Assembly (NCBI RefSeq): GCF_006715285.1
Contig: NZ_VFMX01000001.1
Span: forward strand, 1,736,001-1,800,000
Source: Arthrobacter sp. SLBN-83
GTDB lineage: Bacteria > Actinomycetota > Actinomycetes > Actinomycetales > Micrococcaceae
Reading direction: 5' to 3'
Length of the DNA stretch: 64,000 nucleotides
The notes under the pieces were generated by a model that was not told the origin of the DNA, made no database searches, and saw nothing but the letters and a program-made list of their open reading frames with translations. The translations under genes and the position numbers were made by a program. Shown here one piece after another: positions 56,943-64,000 of the stretch. Every line of letters starts with the position of its first letter. Position 1 is the first letter of the stretch.

Positions 56943-57539
56943 CTAGTAGCCCTGGCCTGCCGCCTTGATCATCGCGCCGGACGGATCCGACAGGTACCAC
57001 ACACCGCCCACGCCCTGGCCAAGGGTGTCGCCCGGTTTGGTGTCCTTCGCGAAGTAGTACAGCGGCATGCCGTTCAGGGTTACCTGCTTCTTCCCGTCCG
57101 GGGTGTTGATGGTGCCCACTTTCCCGGTCACTCCCTCTGCCGCGGGGGTGCCCGAGGTGGTGGTCAGCGGCGGCCACGAGACCAGGCAGGAACCGGTGCA
57201 CGCGCTGGTGCCGGAGTCCTTGGTGTCCTTGGTGAAAAAGTAGAGGCTCATCCCTTTCGCGTCCACCACGATGCTGCCTGCCGTCGAGGACGCGGTCTTA
57301 AGGTCGACGGCGGCGCCCGCCTGGGATGATGACGCGGACGCTGACGAAGAGGTTGAGGACGGGCCGGCAGAGGACGCCCCGGACGATCCGGTGCCTGTGC
57401 TGCTGCCTGCTGTGCTGCTGGCCGCGCCGCCCGTGGCCGGGCTGGTGCCTGCCGGCGCTGTACCGCTGCTGCTGCCGCAACCGCTGAGGGTTGCCGCCAG
57501 GGCCAGGATGGCAAGGCCTGCCCCGAGATGTTGTTTCAT
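56943..57539 (-). CDS. Lipoprotein with PF03640-type secreted repeats
   Basis: A 198-aa lipoprotein. The signal peptide ends in the lipobox LSGC (Cys21), and a Ser/Thr/Gly-rich linker of about 55 residues follows. Two repeats of the secreted-repeat family (Lipoprotein_15) come next: MSLYFFTKDTKDSGTSACTG with CLVSWPPL, and MPLYYFAKDTKPGDTLGQG with VWYLSDP. Function unknown; members are associated with the outside of the cell membrane and sometimes with redox or copper proteins. It is divergent from the SigL-like operon and carries the same promoter motif. Confidence 0.88.
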   Translation of the reverse strand: MKQHLGAGLAILALAATLSGCGSSSGTAPAGTSPATGGAASSTAGSSTGTGSSGASSAGPSSTSSSASASSSQAGAAVDLKTASSTAGSIVVDAKGMSLYFFTKDTKDSGTSACTGSCLVSWPPLTTTSGTPAAEGVTGKVGTINTPDGKKQVTLNGMPLYYFAKDTKPGDTLGQGVGGVWYLSDPSGAMIKAAGQGY

Positions 57540-57634
57540 GATGTGCTCCTTGGCTGTGATGTTCCCTGCCGGGACTTCGTGGCTAATGCCGTCATGGCCG
57601 GCGCCCGGACTCCTGTCCCTGGGCGCCTACCCCT

Positions 57635-57662
57635 ACGACGCCGCCGGGTAAAGAATGGTTCA
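57635..57662 (-). promoter_or_regulatory. SigL-type promoter of the lipoprotein gene
   Basis: On the minus strand TGAACC (57662-57657) and CGTCGT (57640-57635) are 16 bases apart, upstream of the lipoprotein ATG at 57539. The mycobacterial SigL consensus as I recall it is TGAACC with CGT at about this spacing. Confidence 0.65.
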
Positions 57663-57697
57663 CATCGCCGCGGAGCGGATTTTCGGAGCGGGGCCGT

Positions 57698-57725
57698 TGA
57701 ACCGTTGGAGGGCTTAAGACGTGGT
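57698..57725 (+). promoter_or_regulatory. SigL-type promoter of the sigma gene
   Basis: TGAACC (57698-57703) and CGTGGT (57720-57725) are 16 bases apart, 39 bases before the sigma gene ATG. It has the same elements and spacing as the divergent lipoprotein promoter, so the sigma factor probably activates its own gene. Confidence 0.65.
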
Positions 57726-57764
57726 AACAGCCAGGAGCGCCGGGGCAACGATGGGAGGGCCGGG

Positions 57765-58265
57765 ATGCCGCTCGACGACAACGTGGTGGAGACCATCTAC
57801 CGTGAGCACGGCAGCGCCCTGCGCCGGTTCGTGCTCAGCGCCACCCACGATCCGCAGCTCGCGGAGGACGTGGTCCAGGAAACCGTGCTCCGCGTCTGGC
57901 AGCACGCCCCGGACGTCAACGGCAGCTTCCGCAGTTACCTGTACCGCACAGCCAGGAACATAATGATCGATAACTACCGCCGGAGCCGGCGCCGCCCGCC
58001 GGAGGCGCTGGAGGGCAGCCCCACCGATCCGGTCGAGGTGATGGGCCGCGTTGATGAGCTGCTCAACCGGGTGCTGATGGAGGAGGCATTGCTCCGGCTG
58101 AGCAAGGAACACCGGGACGTCCTGGTGGCCCTGCATTACCGCCGCTTCACGGTCAACGAGGCAGCGGTCCAGCTCAACATCCCCAGCGGCACGGTCAAGT
58201 CCCGCGCATACTATGCACTCCGGGCCCTGCGCACCATCCTGGACGAAATGGGGGTGGAACGGTGA
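57765..58265 (+). CDS. sigL: ECF sigma factor, SigL-like
   Basis: A 166-aa extracytoplasmic-function sigma factor. Region 2 contains AEDVVQETVLRVWQHAPDVN and YLYRTARNIMIDNYRRSRRR. Region 4 contains LSKEHRDVLVALHYRRFTVN and the ending IPSGTVKSRAYYALRALRTI. Both regions resemble mycobacterial SigL, including the C-terminal LRALRTILDEMGVER. The ATG at 57765 follows GGGAGG. The stop overlaps the GTG of a zinc anti-sigma factor gene, the usual sigL-rslA arrangement. Confidence 0.88.
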   Translation: MPLDDNVVETIYREHGSALRRFVLSATHDPQLAEDVVQETVLRVWQHAPDVNGSFRSYLYRTARNIMIDNYRRSRRRPPEALEGSPTDPVEVMGRVDELLNRVLMEEALLRLSKEHRDVLVALHYRRFTVNEAAVQLNIPSGTVKSRAYYALRALRTILDEMGVER

Positions 58266-58915
58266 GTGCCAATCCGCATACCCTGCTGGGCGCCTATGTG
58301 CTGGGCGGCCTCGAGCCCGCCGACCTTGCCCTCTTCGAGGCGCATCTGCAGGGCTGCGCCGGCTGCCGCAAGGAACTTGCAGTGCTGGAGAAGGTGCCCG
58401 TGCTCCTGGACGCGCTTCCCGTCCCCGACGCCGTGGCGCTTACCGACGCTCCCGGCAGCGAGGCGGCCGACCCCGGCGTCCCCGTCCGCCTCTTTGATGA
58501 ACTGGCGCGCCGCCGTCGGACATCACGACGGCGATGGGCAGCGCTGGCGGGCGCCGTCGCCGCTGCCTGCCTGGCGGTGGGCCTGGCGGTGGGGCCTTTG
58601 CTGGCCCGGCCGCCGCAGCCGGATGCCACCTATTCCGTGGTGTCCGGGGGAGGGCTTCAGGTGAACATCGACATGGCCCGGAAGACGTGGGGGACCGAGC
58701 TGGCGGTCAGCGGCAGCAGTCTGCCGGCGGATGGGACGCTCTCGCTGTGGGTGCGTGACCGTGCAGGCGGGGAGGACCGTGCCTGCGCCTGGACGGCCAC
58801 GCCCAGCGGAAAGGTCAAGGTCACGGGTGCAACGCCCATCCAGCTGGGCAGCATCTCCAGTGTGGAGCTGAGGGACGGCGCGCAGCACCCGGTGGCGGTG
58901 ATTACGGTTCCCTAG
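58262..58915 (+). CDS. Zinc-finger anti-sigma factor (RslA-like)
   Basis: A 217-aa membrane protein. The cytoplasmic N-terminus has the zinc anti-sigma signature HLQGCAGCRKEL (H-x3-C-x2-C, about residue 29). One membrane helix follows at about 91-113 (AALAGAVAAACLAVGLAVGP). The external part (about 115-217) resembles the beta-rich RskA/RslA C-terminal domain (LAVSGSSLPADGTLSLWVRD). It would hold the adjacent sigma factor inactive until an external, possibly redox, signal. The GTG start overlaps the sigma gene. Confidence 0.88.
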   Translation: MSANPHTLLGAYVLGGLEPADLALFEAHLQGCAGCRKELAVLEKVPVLLDALPVPDAVALTDAPGSEAADPGVPVRLFDELARRRRTSRRRWAALAGAVAAACLAVGLAVGPLLARPPQPDATYSVVSGGGLQVNIDMARKTWGTELAVSGSSLPADGTLSLWVRDRAGGEDRACAWTATPSGKVKVTGATPIQLGSISSVELRDGAQHPVAVITVP

Positions 58916-58943
58916 GTCCTTCACCCGGTCGCACTCCAGCCGG

Positions 58944-59753
58944 CTATTTGGTCATCCTGGCCAGCCGGGCACGCATGATCATGTACGCGCCGTAGCAGAC
59001 CAGCCCGGCGCCCACCGCGGCCAGCAGATAAGGGCCCATCGGCTGGTCCCGGAGGGCGCGCAGGCCGCCGTCCAGGCCGGTGGAGTCCTCCGGATGTTCC
59101 TTGATGGTGGCAATCACGATGAGCAGGCCGGTCAGCAGCAGCACCAGGCCCTTGGCCAGGTAACCCGCAACGCCCAGGGTGACCACCGCGGTCCTGGCCG
59201 GTCCGGAGGCCGGCATTCGCAGCTGCTTCTCGAAGGACTTTTTGGGGCCGCGCATGCCATAGGCGACGCCCGCGACCGCCACGGCCAATCCAATCAGCAC
59301 GAGCAATGCCACCCCGCCCGGGGCCTGCACCATGGCGATGGTGAAATCGCTGGTGGCCTTGCGGTTGTCCCCGCCACTTCCGGTGCCAGTGACAAAGTGC
59401 CAAAGGGTCACGGCCAGGACGGCGTACACGACCGCCTGCAGGGCTGCCTTGGCCTTGTTCTTGACCTTTGTCTTGGTGGCCTGGTGGTTAAAGTCGAAAA
59501 TCGCATCGCCCGCCTGCCAGAGCGACAACGCGGCGCAGGCCGCGAAGCTGCCCCACAGCAGGAACGGACCCACAGGCATGGTTGCCAACTCGGCCACTGC
59601 GCCGCTGAAATCCGCACTGCCCGTTCCACCCACCGCAAGCCGGACGGCGATGGCACCCACCAGCAGGTGCAGGATGCCGCTGGCCGCGAACCCGGCGCGG
59701 GCCAGGATCTCGAGGATGCGCGAATTCGTGACGTCCTCGGCCTTGTCGACCAC
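58944..59753 (-). CDS. DUF1206 membrane protein
   Basis: A membrane protein of about 269 aa made of three repeats of paired helices, the DUF1206 layout (ILARAGFAASGILHLLVGAI; ALQAVVYAVLAVTLWHFVTG; TLGVAGYLAKGLVLLLTGLL). Function unknown. The start is uncertain: GTG 59753 is the nearest standard codon. An ATA at 59774 sits 6 bases after AAAGGA and would give IKEELKQ at the N-terminus, which looks like a natural beginning. The frame stays open to 60014 but without recognisable sequence. Confidence 0.82.
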   Translation of the reverse strand: MVDKAEDVTNSRILEILARAGFAASGILHLLVGAIAVRLAVGGTGSADFSGAVAELATMPVGPFLLWGSFAACAALSLWQAGDAIFDFNHQATKTKVKNKAKAALQAVVYAVLAVTLWHFVTGTGSGGDNRKATSDFTIAMVQAPGGVALLVLIGLAVAVAGVAYGMRGPKKSFEKQLRMPASGPARTAVVTLGVAGYLAKGLVLLLTGLLIVIATIKEHPEDSTGLDGGLRALRDQPMGPYLLAAVGAGLVCYGAYMIMRARLARMTK

Positions 59754-59914
59754 CTGTTTCAGTTCTTCTTTTATCGTCTTTCCTTTGAGCAGGCGCGGTA
59801 GAGCGCTGGTGTGCGTGCCCTTCGTACAAGGGCAATCGTGCCACGTGGGCCGGGATGGTGGACAGTCGGCTCCCACATAGTCGCCGCCCGGAATGCCGCC
59901 GCATGGGGAGGCCG

Positions 59915-59989
59915 GGGCGATGGGGAGGGATCCCCATCGCCCGGTCGTGGTACCTGTGCAACCATAAGGACCAGCGATTGACAGGTACC
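59915..59989. promoter_or_regulatory. Two inverted repeats in the divergent DUF1206/WXG100 gap
   Basis: The 259-base gap contains a perfect 12-base hairpin (59915-59926 and 59931-59942, 4-base loop). It also has a second inverted repeat GGTACCTGT/ACAGGTACC (59949-59957 and 59981-59989) with 23 bases between the arms. TTGACA at 59978-59983 overlaps the second arm, but I see no matching -10. These are candidate operators for either gene. Confidence 0.45.
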
Positions 59990-60012
59990 GCACTCTTTTC
60001 CCGGGGGAAACC

Positions 60013-61593
60013 ATGACTTTTTACGGCGCAGACATAAGCCAGCTGCGGGCGCTGGCCAAAGCGGCGGACCAGGCAGCGTCCTTGCTGAGCAGCCGTGCCG
60101 GCTCACTGCACAGCCAGATCCAGGCCGCCCCGTGGAAGGGCAGGGACGGTGAACGTTTCCGCCAGGAGTGGAGCGCCAGCCACCGGCCCAGCCTGGACAA
60201 AGTCGTCGCCAGCCTCCGGGAAAACTCCAAAATCCTGATGAAGCACGCCGACGAGCAGGAGAAGGCTTCCACCCAGGGCAGCGGCGGCTCCGGCGACAGC
60301 ACCTGGGACCGGATCACCTCGTTGGCGACGCAGGCCAAGGAATGGTTCCAGGAGAAGGCCGAAGCCGTTAGGGCGCTGGCGGAACACCACCGGGAACTGG
60401 CGTCGGGGCTGGACCGGATGCTCAACGCCAGCCCCGAAGAGCAGGCGAAGTGGTGGGCCGGGCTGTCCGACGCCGACCGCAGATACCTGATCGAGGGCGA
60501 GGGCAGCGATGGCCCCTTCGCGGAAGACCTCATGCGCATGGACGGCGGCATCCCCGCAGCCGCGCAGCAGCTGGCCAAACAGCACCTTCAGGACCTGGCC
60601 AAGGCGGACATCCCGGTCTATTCGGAGACGGGCAAGGCCTCCATCGAAGCCAGGGTGGCCTGGGTCCATGGCGGTGCGGAAGTGGGGACCGAGGTAGTGG
60701 AGAACGCCGACGGGTCCGCCACCATGAAGGTGTACGGAAACCTGGGCCTTGGCGTGAATGACACCACCGGCACGGCGGGGGCCACCCTGACCGGGGAGGT
60801 ATCGCGCGAGTACACCTTCGGGAGCGTGGAGGAAGCCATGGCTGCCCGCGAACAGATGTACCGGGACCTGCCGCCGGACAGCATCGGCGAGATCAAGGAC
60901 GTGGCGGGCAATCCACCCGGCTACGTCCTGGACACCATCAATGACGCTGCCAAGGACAACGGTTCCATGGGACAGACGGACAAGGCCAAGGGTACGTTCT
61001 CCCTCAATGCAGAGGGTGAGGCCGGTACGGCATCCGGCGGGGGGAAGTTGGACCTGGCCTATGAGCGGAACCTGACGGACGGAACTTCCACAGCCAGCGG
61101 TGAGATCTCCGCGCAGGGCCAGCTTAAGCTTGACGGCCGGGTCTTCGAGGCGTCCGGCAAGGGCGGACTGCAGGTCAACATGGACAAGAGCAACAACATC
61201 GACTCCGTCTCGGTGTCCATGGACGGCACCGTGGCGCAGGGCGTCACCTCCGGTGTGAAGACAGAGGCCGCCAAATTCGATTCCACTGTCACGGCAGGAA
61301 CCCAGGGCACCGTCAAGATCGACGTGGACTACTCCCCGGAGAACCGCCCCATCATTGACAGCTACCTGCGCAACGTCGCGCTGGGGAATGACACCGGCGC
61401 CGCCCGTGACGCAGCACGGCTTTACGAGGCGGGCTCCGCCACTGTCCAGGTGAACTCTGTGGTGACTGCAAAGAATGAGGCAGGCTTCGACGTGAAGCTG
61501 GGCGAGGTGGAGGTCAAGACCGAGAACCAGGCCACCACCAACGTTTCCACGTACTATAAGGTCCCCAACGACACCAAGCTCGAGAGGCTCTGA
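60013..61593 (+). CDS. WXG100-headed protein with long beta-rich region
   Basis: A 526-aa protein. The first 90 residues look like a WXG100/ESX helical hairpin, with the W-x-G turn in QAAPWKGRDGERFRQEW. Such heads direct type VII secretion. Residues about 100-205 are helical (AKEWFQEKAEAVRALAEHHR). The remainder is beta-rich with regular Gly/Asp turns, for example GKLDLAYERNLTDGTSTASG and GLQVNMDKSNNIDSVSVSMD. No nuclease or other toxin motif is visible at the end, and no clear YxxxD/E export motif. Function unknown; a surface or secreted effector is possible. It is followed 5 bases later by a small gene. Confidence 0.75.
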   Translation: MTFYGADISQLRALAKAADQAASLLSSRAGSLHSQIQAAPWKGRDGERFRQEWSASHRPSLDKVVASLRENSKILMKHADEQEKASTQGSGGSGDSTWDRITSLATQAKEWFQEKAEAVRALAEHHRELASGLDRMLNASPEEQAKWWAGLSDADRRYLIEGEGSDGPFAEDLMRMDGGIPAAAQQLAKQHLQDLAKADIPVYSETGKASIEARVAWVHGGAEVGTEVVENADGSATMKVYGNLGLGVNDTTGTAGATLTGEVSREYTFGSVEEAMAAREQMYRDLPPDSIGEIKDVAGNPPGYVLDTINDAAKDNGSMGQTDKAKGTFSLNAEGEAGTASGGGKLDLAYERNLTDGTSTASGEISAQGQLKLDGRVFEASGKGGLQVNMDKSNNIDSVSVSMDGTVAQGVTSGVKTEAAKFDSTVTAGTQGTVKIDVDYSPENRPIIDSYLRNVALGNDTGAARDAARLYEAGSATVQVNSVVTAKNEAGFDVKLGEVEVKTENQATTNVSTYYKVPNDTKLERL

Positions 61594-61598
61594 AACCA

Positions 61599-62045
61599 AT
61601 GTCAGTGCACATCGAATCCCCGCTGGGCTTCACCGCAGACTTCCCCGAGCACACCCAGGTCCTGGATGAATCCACGGCCGGGCCCAACAGCGAACAGTAC
61701 GGCCTGCTGAACGGCGTCCTGGTCACCGTGATCAAGGACGACACCTCCGTGCAGGACGCCCCACAGGCCAACGGCTGGGCGCACCTCATGGCGGGCTTCT
61801 ACCTTGAGGAGCGCGGCGGGACCCTCCTGGCGGAGGGCGAACTGAACCTGCCCGGCAAGGCTGCCTACGGCGTGGTTGTTGGATATGACGACGACGGCGG
61901 ACCGGCCAAGGTGGCAGCCACGGTAGGCGTGTGGGAAAGTGGGCGCTTCATCGGCGTTGTGGTCATCTGGCCCTACCTGAATCCGGAGGCAGAACCGCGG
62001 CTGGACATGCTCAAGGAGATCGTGGGCTCCATCAGCGTCGGCTGA
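61599..62045 (+). CDS. Small partner protein, PsbP/LpqN-like
   Basis: A 148-aa soluble protein with no signal peptide. It begins SVHIESPLGFTADFPEHTQV and ends LDMLKEIVGSISVG. The alternation of strands with a final helix recalls the PsbP/LpqN fold, but similarity is weak. Its position 5 bases after the WXG100-headed gene suggests the two are made together; it might be a chaperone or immunity partner, by inference only. Confidence 0.7.
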   Translation: MSVHIESPLGFTADFPEHTQVLDESTAGPNSEQYGLLNGVLVTVIKDDTSVQDAPQANGWAHLMAGFYLEERGGTLLAEGELNLPGKAAYGVVVGYDDDGGPAKVAATVGVWESGRFIGVVVIWPYLNPEAEPRLDMLKEIVGSISVG

Positions 62046-62072
62046 ACGTCCCGCCCGGGTTGGCCGGAAGGC

Positions 62073-62996
62073 TCAGCGCCGGCGGTAGCAGAGGTCGAAA
62101 ATCAACCTGCCGGCCTCGTGGGCCTTTGCCTCGAAGCTGGTCCTGATCCGGCCCTCGAAGCGCGGTGCCCATCCGCCCGTTTCATCCACGCCTTCGTTGG
62201 GGCCGGTGTGTTCCGTGCTCACGGGCGCACCTCCCTCGCGGACGGGCGCGCCGCCCACCACGGATTCGACGCCGGACTGCCACACCTGGGTCAGTGGGCT
62301 TTCAGGGCCACGCCGCTCGCCGGTGTGCAGGTTCTCGAAGTCCGTTGACGCTGACATCACGTCCCGGACGTGGACGGCATAGTTGGACCAGTCGGTGGCG
62401 ATCCTGAACAGGCCGCCCGGTTTCAGGGCCCGTGCCGCCAGGCTGGCGAACTCGGGCTGGATGAGCCTGCGCTTGTGGTGCCGTGACTTGTGCCAGGGGT
62501 CAGGGAAAAAGACCCACAGTTCGCTGACCGAGCCCTCGGGCAGCATGGTGGCCAGTACTTCCGGGGCATTTGCCTCCACCACCCGGACATTGTCCAGGCC
62601 ACGGCTGTTGATCTTGATGATGGTGTTGGCCAGGCCCGGGGTGTAAACCTCCACGGCCAGGAAGTTCGTGTCCGGGTTCTGTTCCGCCGCATGGCAGATG
62701 GCATCGCCAAGGCCCGAACCGATCTCGACGATAAGCGGGGCATCGCGGCCGAACTCAGCCGCCGCGTCAAAGACGTAGTCGGGGTGGACCGAGGTGTTGG
62801 CCACGTGCCGCGGTACGTCGACGGCCCAGCGCTCGGCATGCTCAGCCCAGGCGGCCTGCCGCCGGCCCTGCAGTCGGGTTCCGCGGCGAACGAAACTGAC
62901 CGGACGGCCGCCGTACGTGCCAAAGGAGGCCTGGGTTCCGGGCGTCACGGGCCTTGGGACATGCGGCTGCTGGGGGTTTTCAGGGGATTCGCTCAT
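62073..62996 (-). CDS. trmB: tRNA (guanine-46-N7)-methyltransferase
   Basis: TrmB (307 aa) methylates G46 in the variable loop of tRNA using S-adenosylmethionine. The AdoMet-binding motif is PLIVEIGSGLGDAICHAAEQ, and the catalytic region reads SELWVFFPDPWHKSRHHKRR followed by GLFRIATDWSNYAVH. The ATG at 62996 has GGAAGGG just upstream; the open frame extends to 63254 without similarity. Residues about 250-285 are a polar insertion near the C-terminus (VSTEHTGPNEGVDETGG) that is longer than in most homologues. Confidence 0.94.
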   Translation of the reverse strand: MSESPENPQQPHVPRPVTPGTQASFGTYGGRPVSFVRRGTRLQGRRQAAWAEHAERWAVDVPRHVANTSVHPDYVFDAAAEFGRDAPLIVEIGSGLGDAICHAAEQNPDTNFLAVEVYTPGLANTIIKINSRGLDNVRVVEANAPEVLATMLPEGSVSELWVFFPDPWHKSRHHKRRLIQPEFASLAARALKPGGLFRIATDWSNYAVHVRDVMSASTDFENLHTGERRGPESPLTQVWQSGVESVVGGAPVREGGAPVSTEHTGPNEGVDETGGWAPRFEGRIRTSFEAKAHEAGRLIFDLCYRRR

Positions 62997-63058
62997 CCCT
63001 TCCAGAATAGCGCCGCGGAAACGGGCGGAGGATCTTGGTGACCGGAACATGCCTGTGG

Positions 63059-63502
63059 TCAGAAAACGCCGATGAGGTCGAGCGCCGGACCGAGGGCAAG
63101 GGCGAACACCAGACCGCAGATACAAAGGGCAACAGCCGCCGCGGACCAACTTCCTGATCCGCGTGGCAACTGTTTTAGCGCTGGGAGGGCCTGGCGGAGA
63201 CCGAGCGAGGCGAAAAGGACCGGCAGGCTGAACAGCACGAAGGGCGTCACCCACGGCCTGTCGGAATGGCCGTTGTCCGAATAGGTCATCAACATGGCGA
63301 ACATGGAAGCAGGCGCGGTGAGGATCATGCTTGCAGGGGCAAGGATCGCCAGGACCAGGGTGTTGGTGGCTTTGCTGTTGGCTCCCGCGTTGCCTGATCC
63401 TTCGTTTCCAGGCCCATTGTTGCCCGGCCCGTTGTTGCCGGCCCCGGTGCGCGTACTTTCTTCGCGTGCCGGGCCCGCTTCCGGTTTTGGCCCTTTTTCC
63501 AT
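63059..63502 (-). CDS. Membrane protein with Asn/Gly repeat N-terminus
   Basis: A 147-aa protein I cannot place in a named family. The N-terminal 45 residues are polar, with a five-residue repeat GNNGP-GNNGP-GNEGS-GNAGA. Three or four hydrophobic helices follow (LVLAILAPASMILTAPASMF, FVLFSLPVLFASLGL, AAAVALCICGLVFALALGPA). The ATG at 63502 follows GAGGGGA. The DNA repeat could vary in copy number between strains. Confidence 0.7.
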   Translation of the reverse strand: MEKGPKPEAGPAREESTRTGAGNNGPGNNGPGNEGSGNAGANSKATNTLVLAILAPASMILTAPASMFAMLMTYSDNGHSDRPWVTPFVLFSLPVLFASLGLRQALPALKQLPRGSGSWSAAAVALCICGLVFALALGPALDLIGVF

Positions 63503-63638
63503 GATGCTCCCCTCGGTTGATGCAGCCAGTTGCGCGGCCGCGGCTGCTTTCAACCTATGAAGTTGCAGGAAAGGCAAGAAGCCGCCTCTTCCCCTATGTG
63601 GAAAACCCGCATCTGCGGTCTCCTGCAAGAATGGGCCC

Positions 63639-64000
63639 ATGAAGGACGCAAGGAATGCCGAGGCAAGGAAGCAGCGGCGAAGGACAGACTCCGGGGACTC
63701 CCAGGGCGGGACCCGTACCGGCAGCAGCCTGGTGGACCTCAGCACCCTGGTGGATGCGGAAATCGATGAACTCCCCGCGGCAGCACCCACCCGGGTGGGC
63801 AGCCGCCGGGCCCTGGCTTACCTGGGGGTGTGCCTGGTCCTGATCGGCCTGAATCTGCGCAGTGTCTTTTCCAGCCTTTCCGCAGTCCTTCCGGAAGTGA
63901 CTTCCCAGGCCGCCCTGCCGGGCTGGTCGGTGGTGGTGCTGACCACCGTCCCCGTGACACTGCTCGGCGTATTCGCGCCGCTCGCCCCGGTCCTGGCCCG
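63639..64000 (+). CDS. MFS transporter, CynX/NimT-like, N-terminal part
   Basis: The gene runs off the window; 120 codons are visible. A polar, basic N-terminal stretch of about 55 residues precedes the first membrane helix (ALAYLGVCLVLIGLNL). The sequence then reads LRSVFSSLSAVLPEVTSQAA, which is typical of the CynX/NimT (cyanate/nitroimidazole) branch of the major facilitator superfamily. A second helix (WSVVVLTTVPVTLLGVFAPL) follows. The substrate is unknown. The ATG at 63639 has only a weak ribosome site. Confidence 0.8.
   Translation, partial: MKDARNAEARKQRRRTDSGDSQGGTRTGSSLVDLSTLVDAEIDELPAAAPTRVGSRRALAYLGVCLVLIGLNLRSVFSSLSAVLPEVTSQAALPGWSVVVLTTVPVTLLGVFAPLAPVLA

Noticed and set aside
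63370..63470. Repeats around TTGTTGCC as a possible regulatory array
   Set aside because: They lie inside the coding part for the GNNGP repeats of the membrane protein gene.

Overview
The window comes from a high-GC actinobacterium of the Micrococcales, most likely Arthrobacter or a close relative such as Pseudarthrobacter. The evidence is a dnaK-grpE-dnaJ-hspR operon, a copper amine oxidase that follows Arthrobacter globiformis phenylethylamine oxidase almost residue for residue as I remember it, a heterotetrameric sarcosine oxidase operon, and sigma/anti-sigma pairs like mycobacterial SigD and SigL. It reads as ordinary chromosome: I see no tRNA, rRNA, transposase, phage gene or CRISPR array.

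Layout. 1-3.5 kb: end of dnaK, grpE, a cysteine-free dnaJ, hspR and a small membrane protein. 3.5-6.9 kb: an aldehyde dehydrogenase divergent from a secreted pectate-lyase-like beta-helix protein with LacI-type palindromes in its promoter. 7-15 kb: a seven-gene minus-strand operon for the homoprotocatechuate (4-hydroxyphenylacetate) meta-cleavage pathway (hpaG-like, gntR, hpaE, hpaD, hpaH, hpaI, gabD). Its first enzyme is an unusual FAH-RraA fusion. A flavin aromatic hydroxylase is transcribed divergently from it. 17-21 kb: prephenate dehydratase, amylosucrase, and a tartrate/D-malate dehydrogenase. 21-31 kb: a GntR regulator divergent from glyA-soxB-soxD-soxA-soxG-sdaA-purU, which turns sarcosine into glycine, serine and pyruvate and recycles the one-carbon units.

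31-36.5 kb: an orphan ABC ATPase, then a TetR regulator divergent from cupin, flavin monoamine oxidase and APC permease, with a 22-bp perfect palindrome placed over the promoter; an AmiS/UreI-like channel lies convergent. 36.7-43.8 kb: glutamate dehydrogenase, an AraC regulator, small membrane and stress proteins, and a TetR regulator divergent from the copper amine oxidase. 43.8-50 kb: a minus-strand sugar-type cluster (Gfo/Idh/MocA oxidoreductase, ThuA, cupin, epimerase), the ammonium transporter with a GlnR-type box upstream, and a GH43-like beta-propeller protein. 50-54.6 kb: a SNF2 helicase with a SWIM finger and a DMP19-like protein.

54.6-59 kb: two sigma-factor modules. The SigL-like one carries back-to-back promoters of the form TGAACC-N16-CGT, serving the sigma gene and a divergent lipoprotein. 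59-64 kb: DUF1206 membrane protein, a WXG100-headed beta-rich protein with a small partner, trmB, a membrane protein with Asn/Gly repeats, and the start of an MFS transporter.

The common theme is catabolism of amines and aromatic acids. Amine oxidases release aldehydes and ammonia; aldehyde dehydrogenases and the hpa operon can take arylacetates to succinate and pyruvate; gdhA and amt handle nitrogen. The least conventional items are the FAH-RraA fusion, the WXG100 cassette and the paired sigma-factor promoters.
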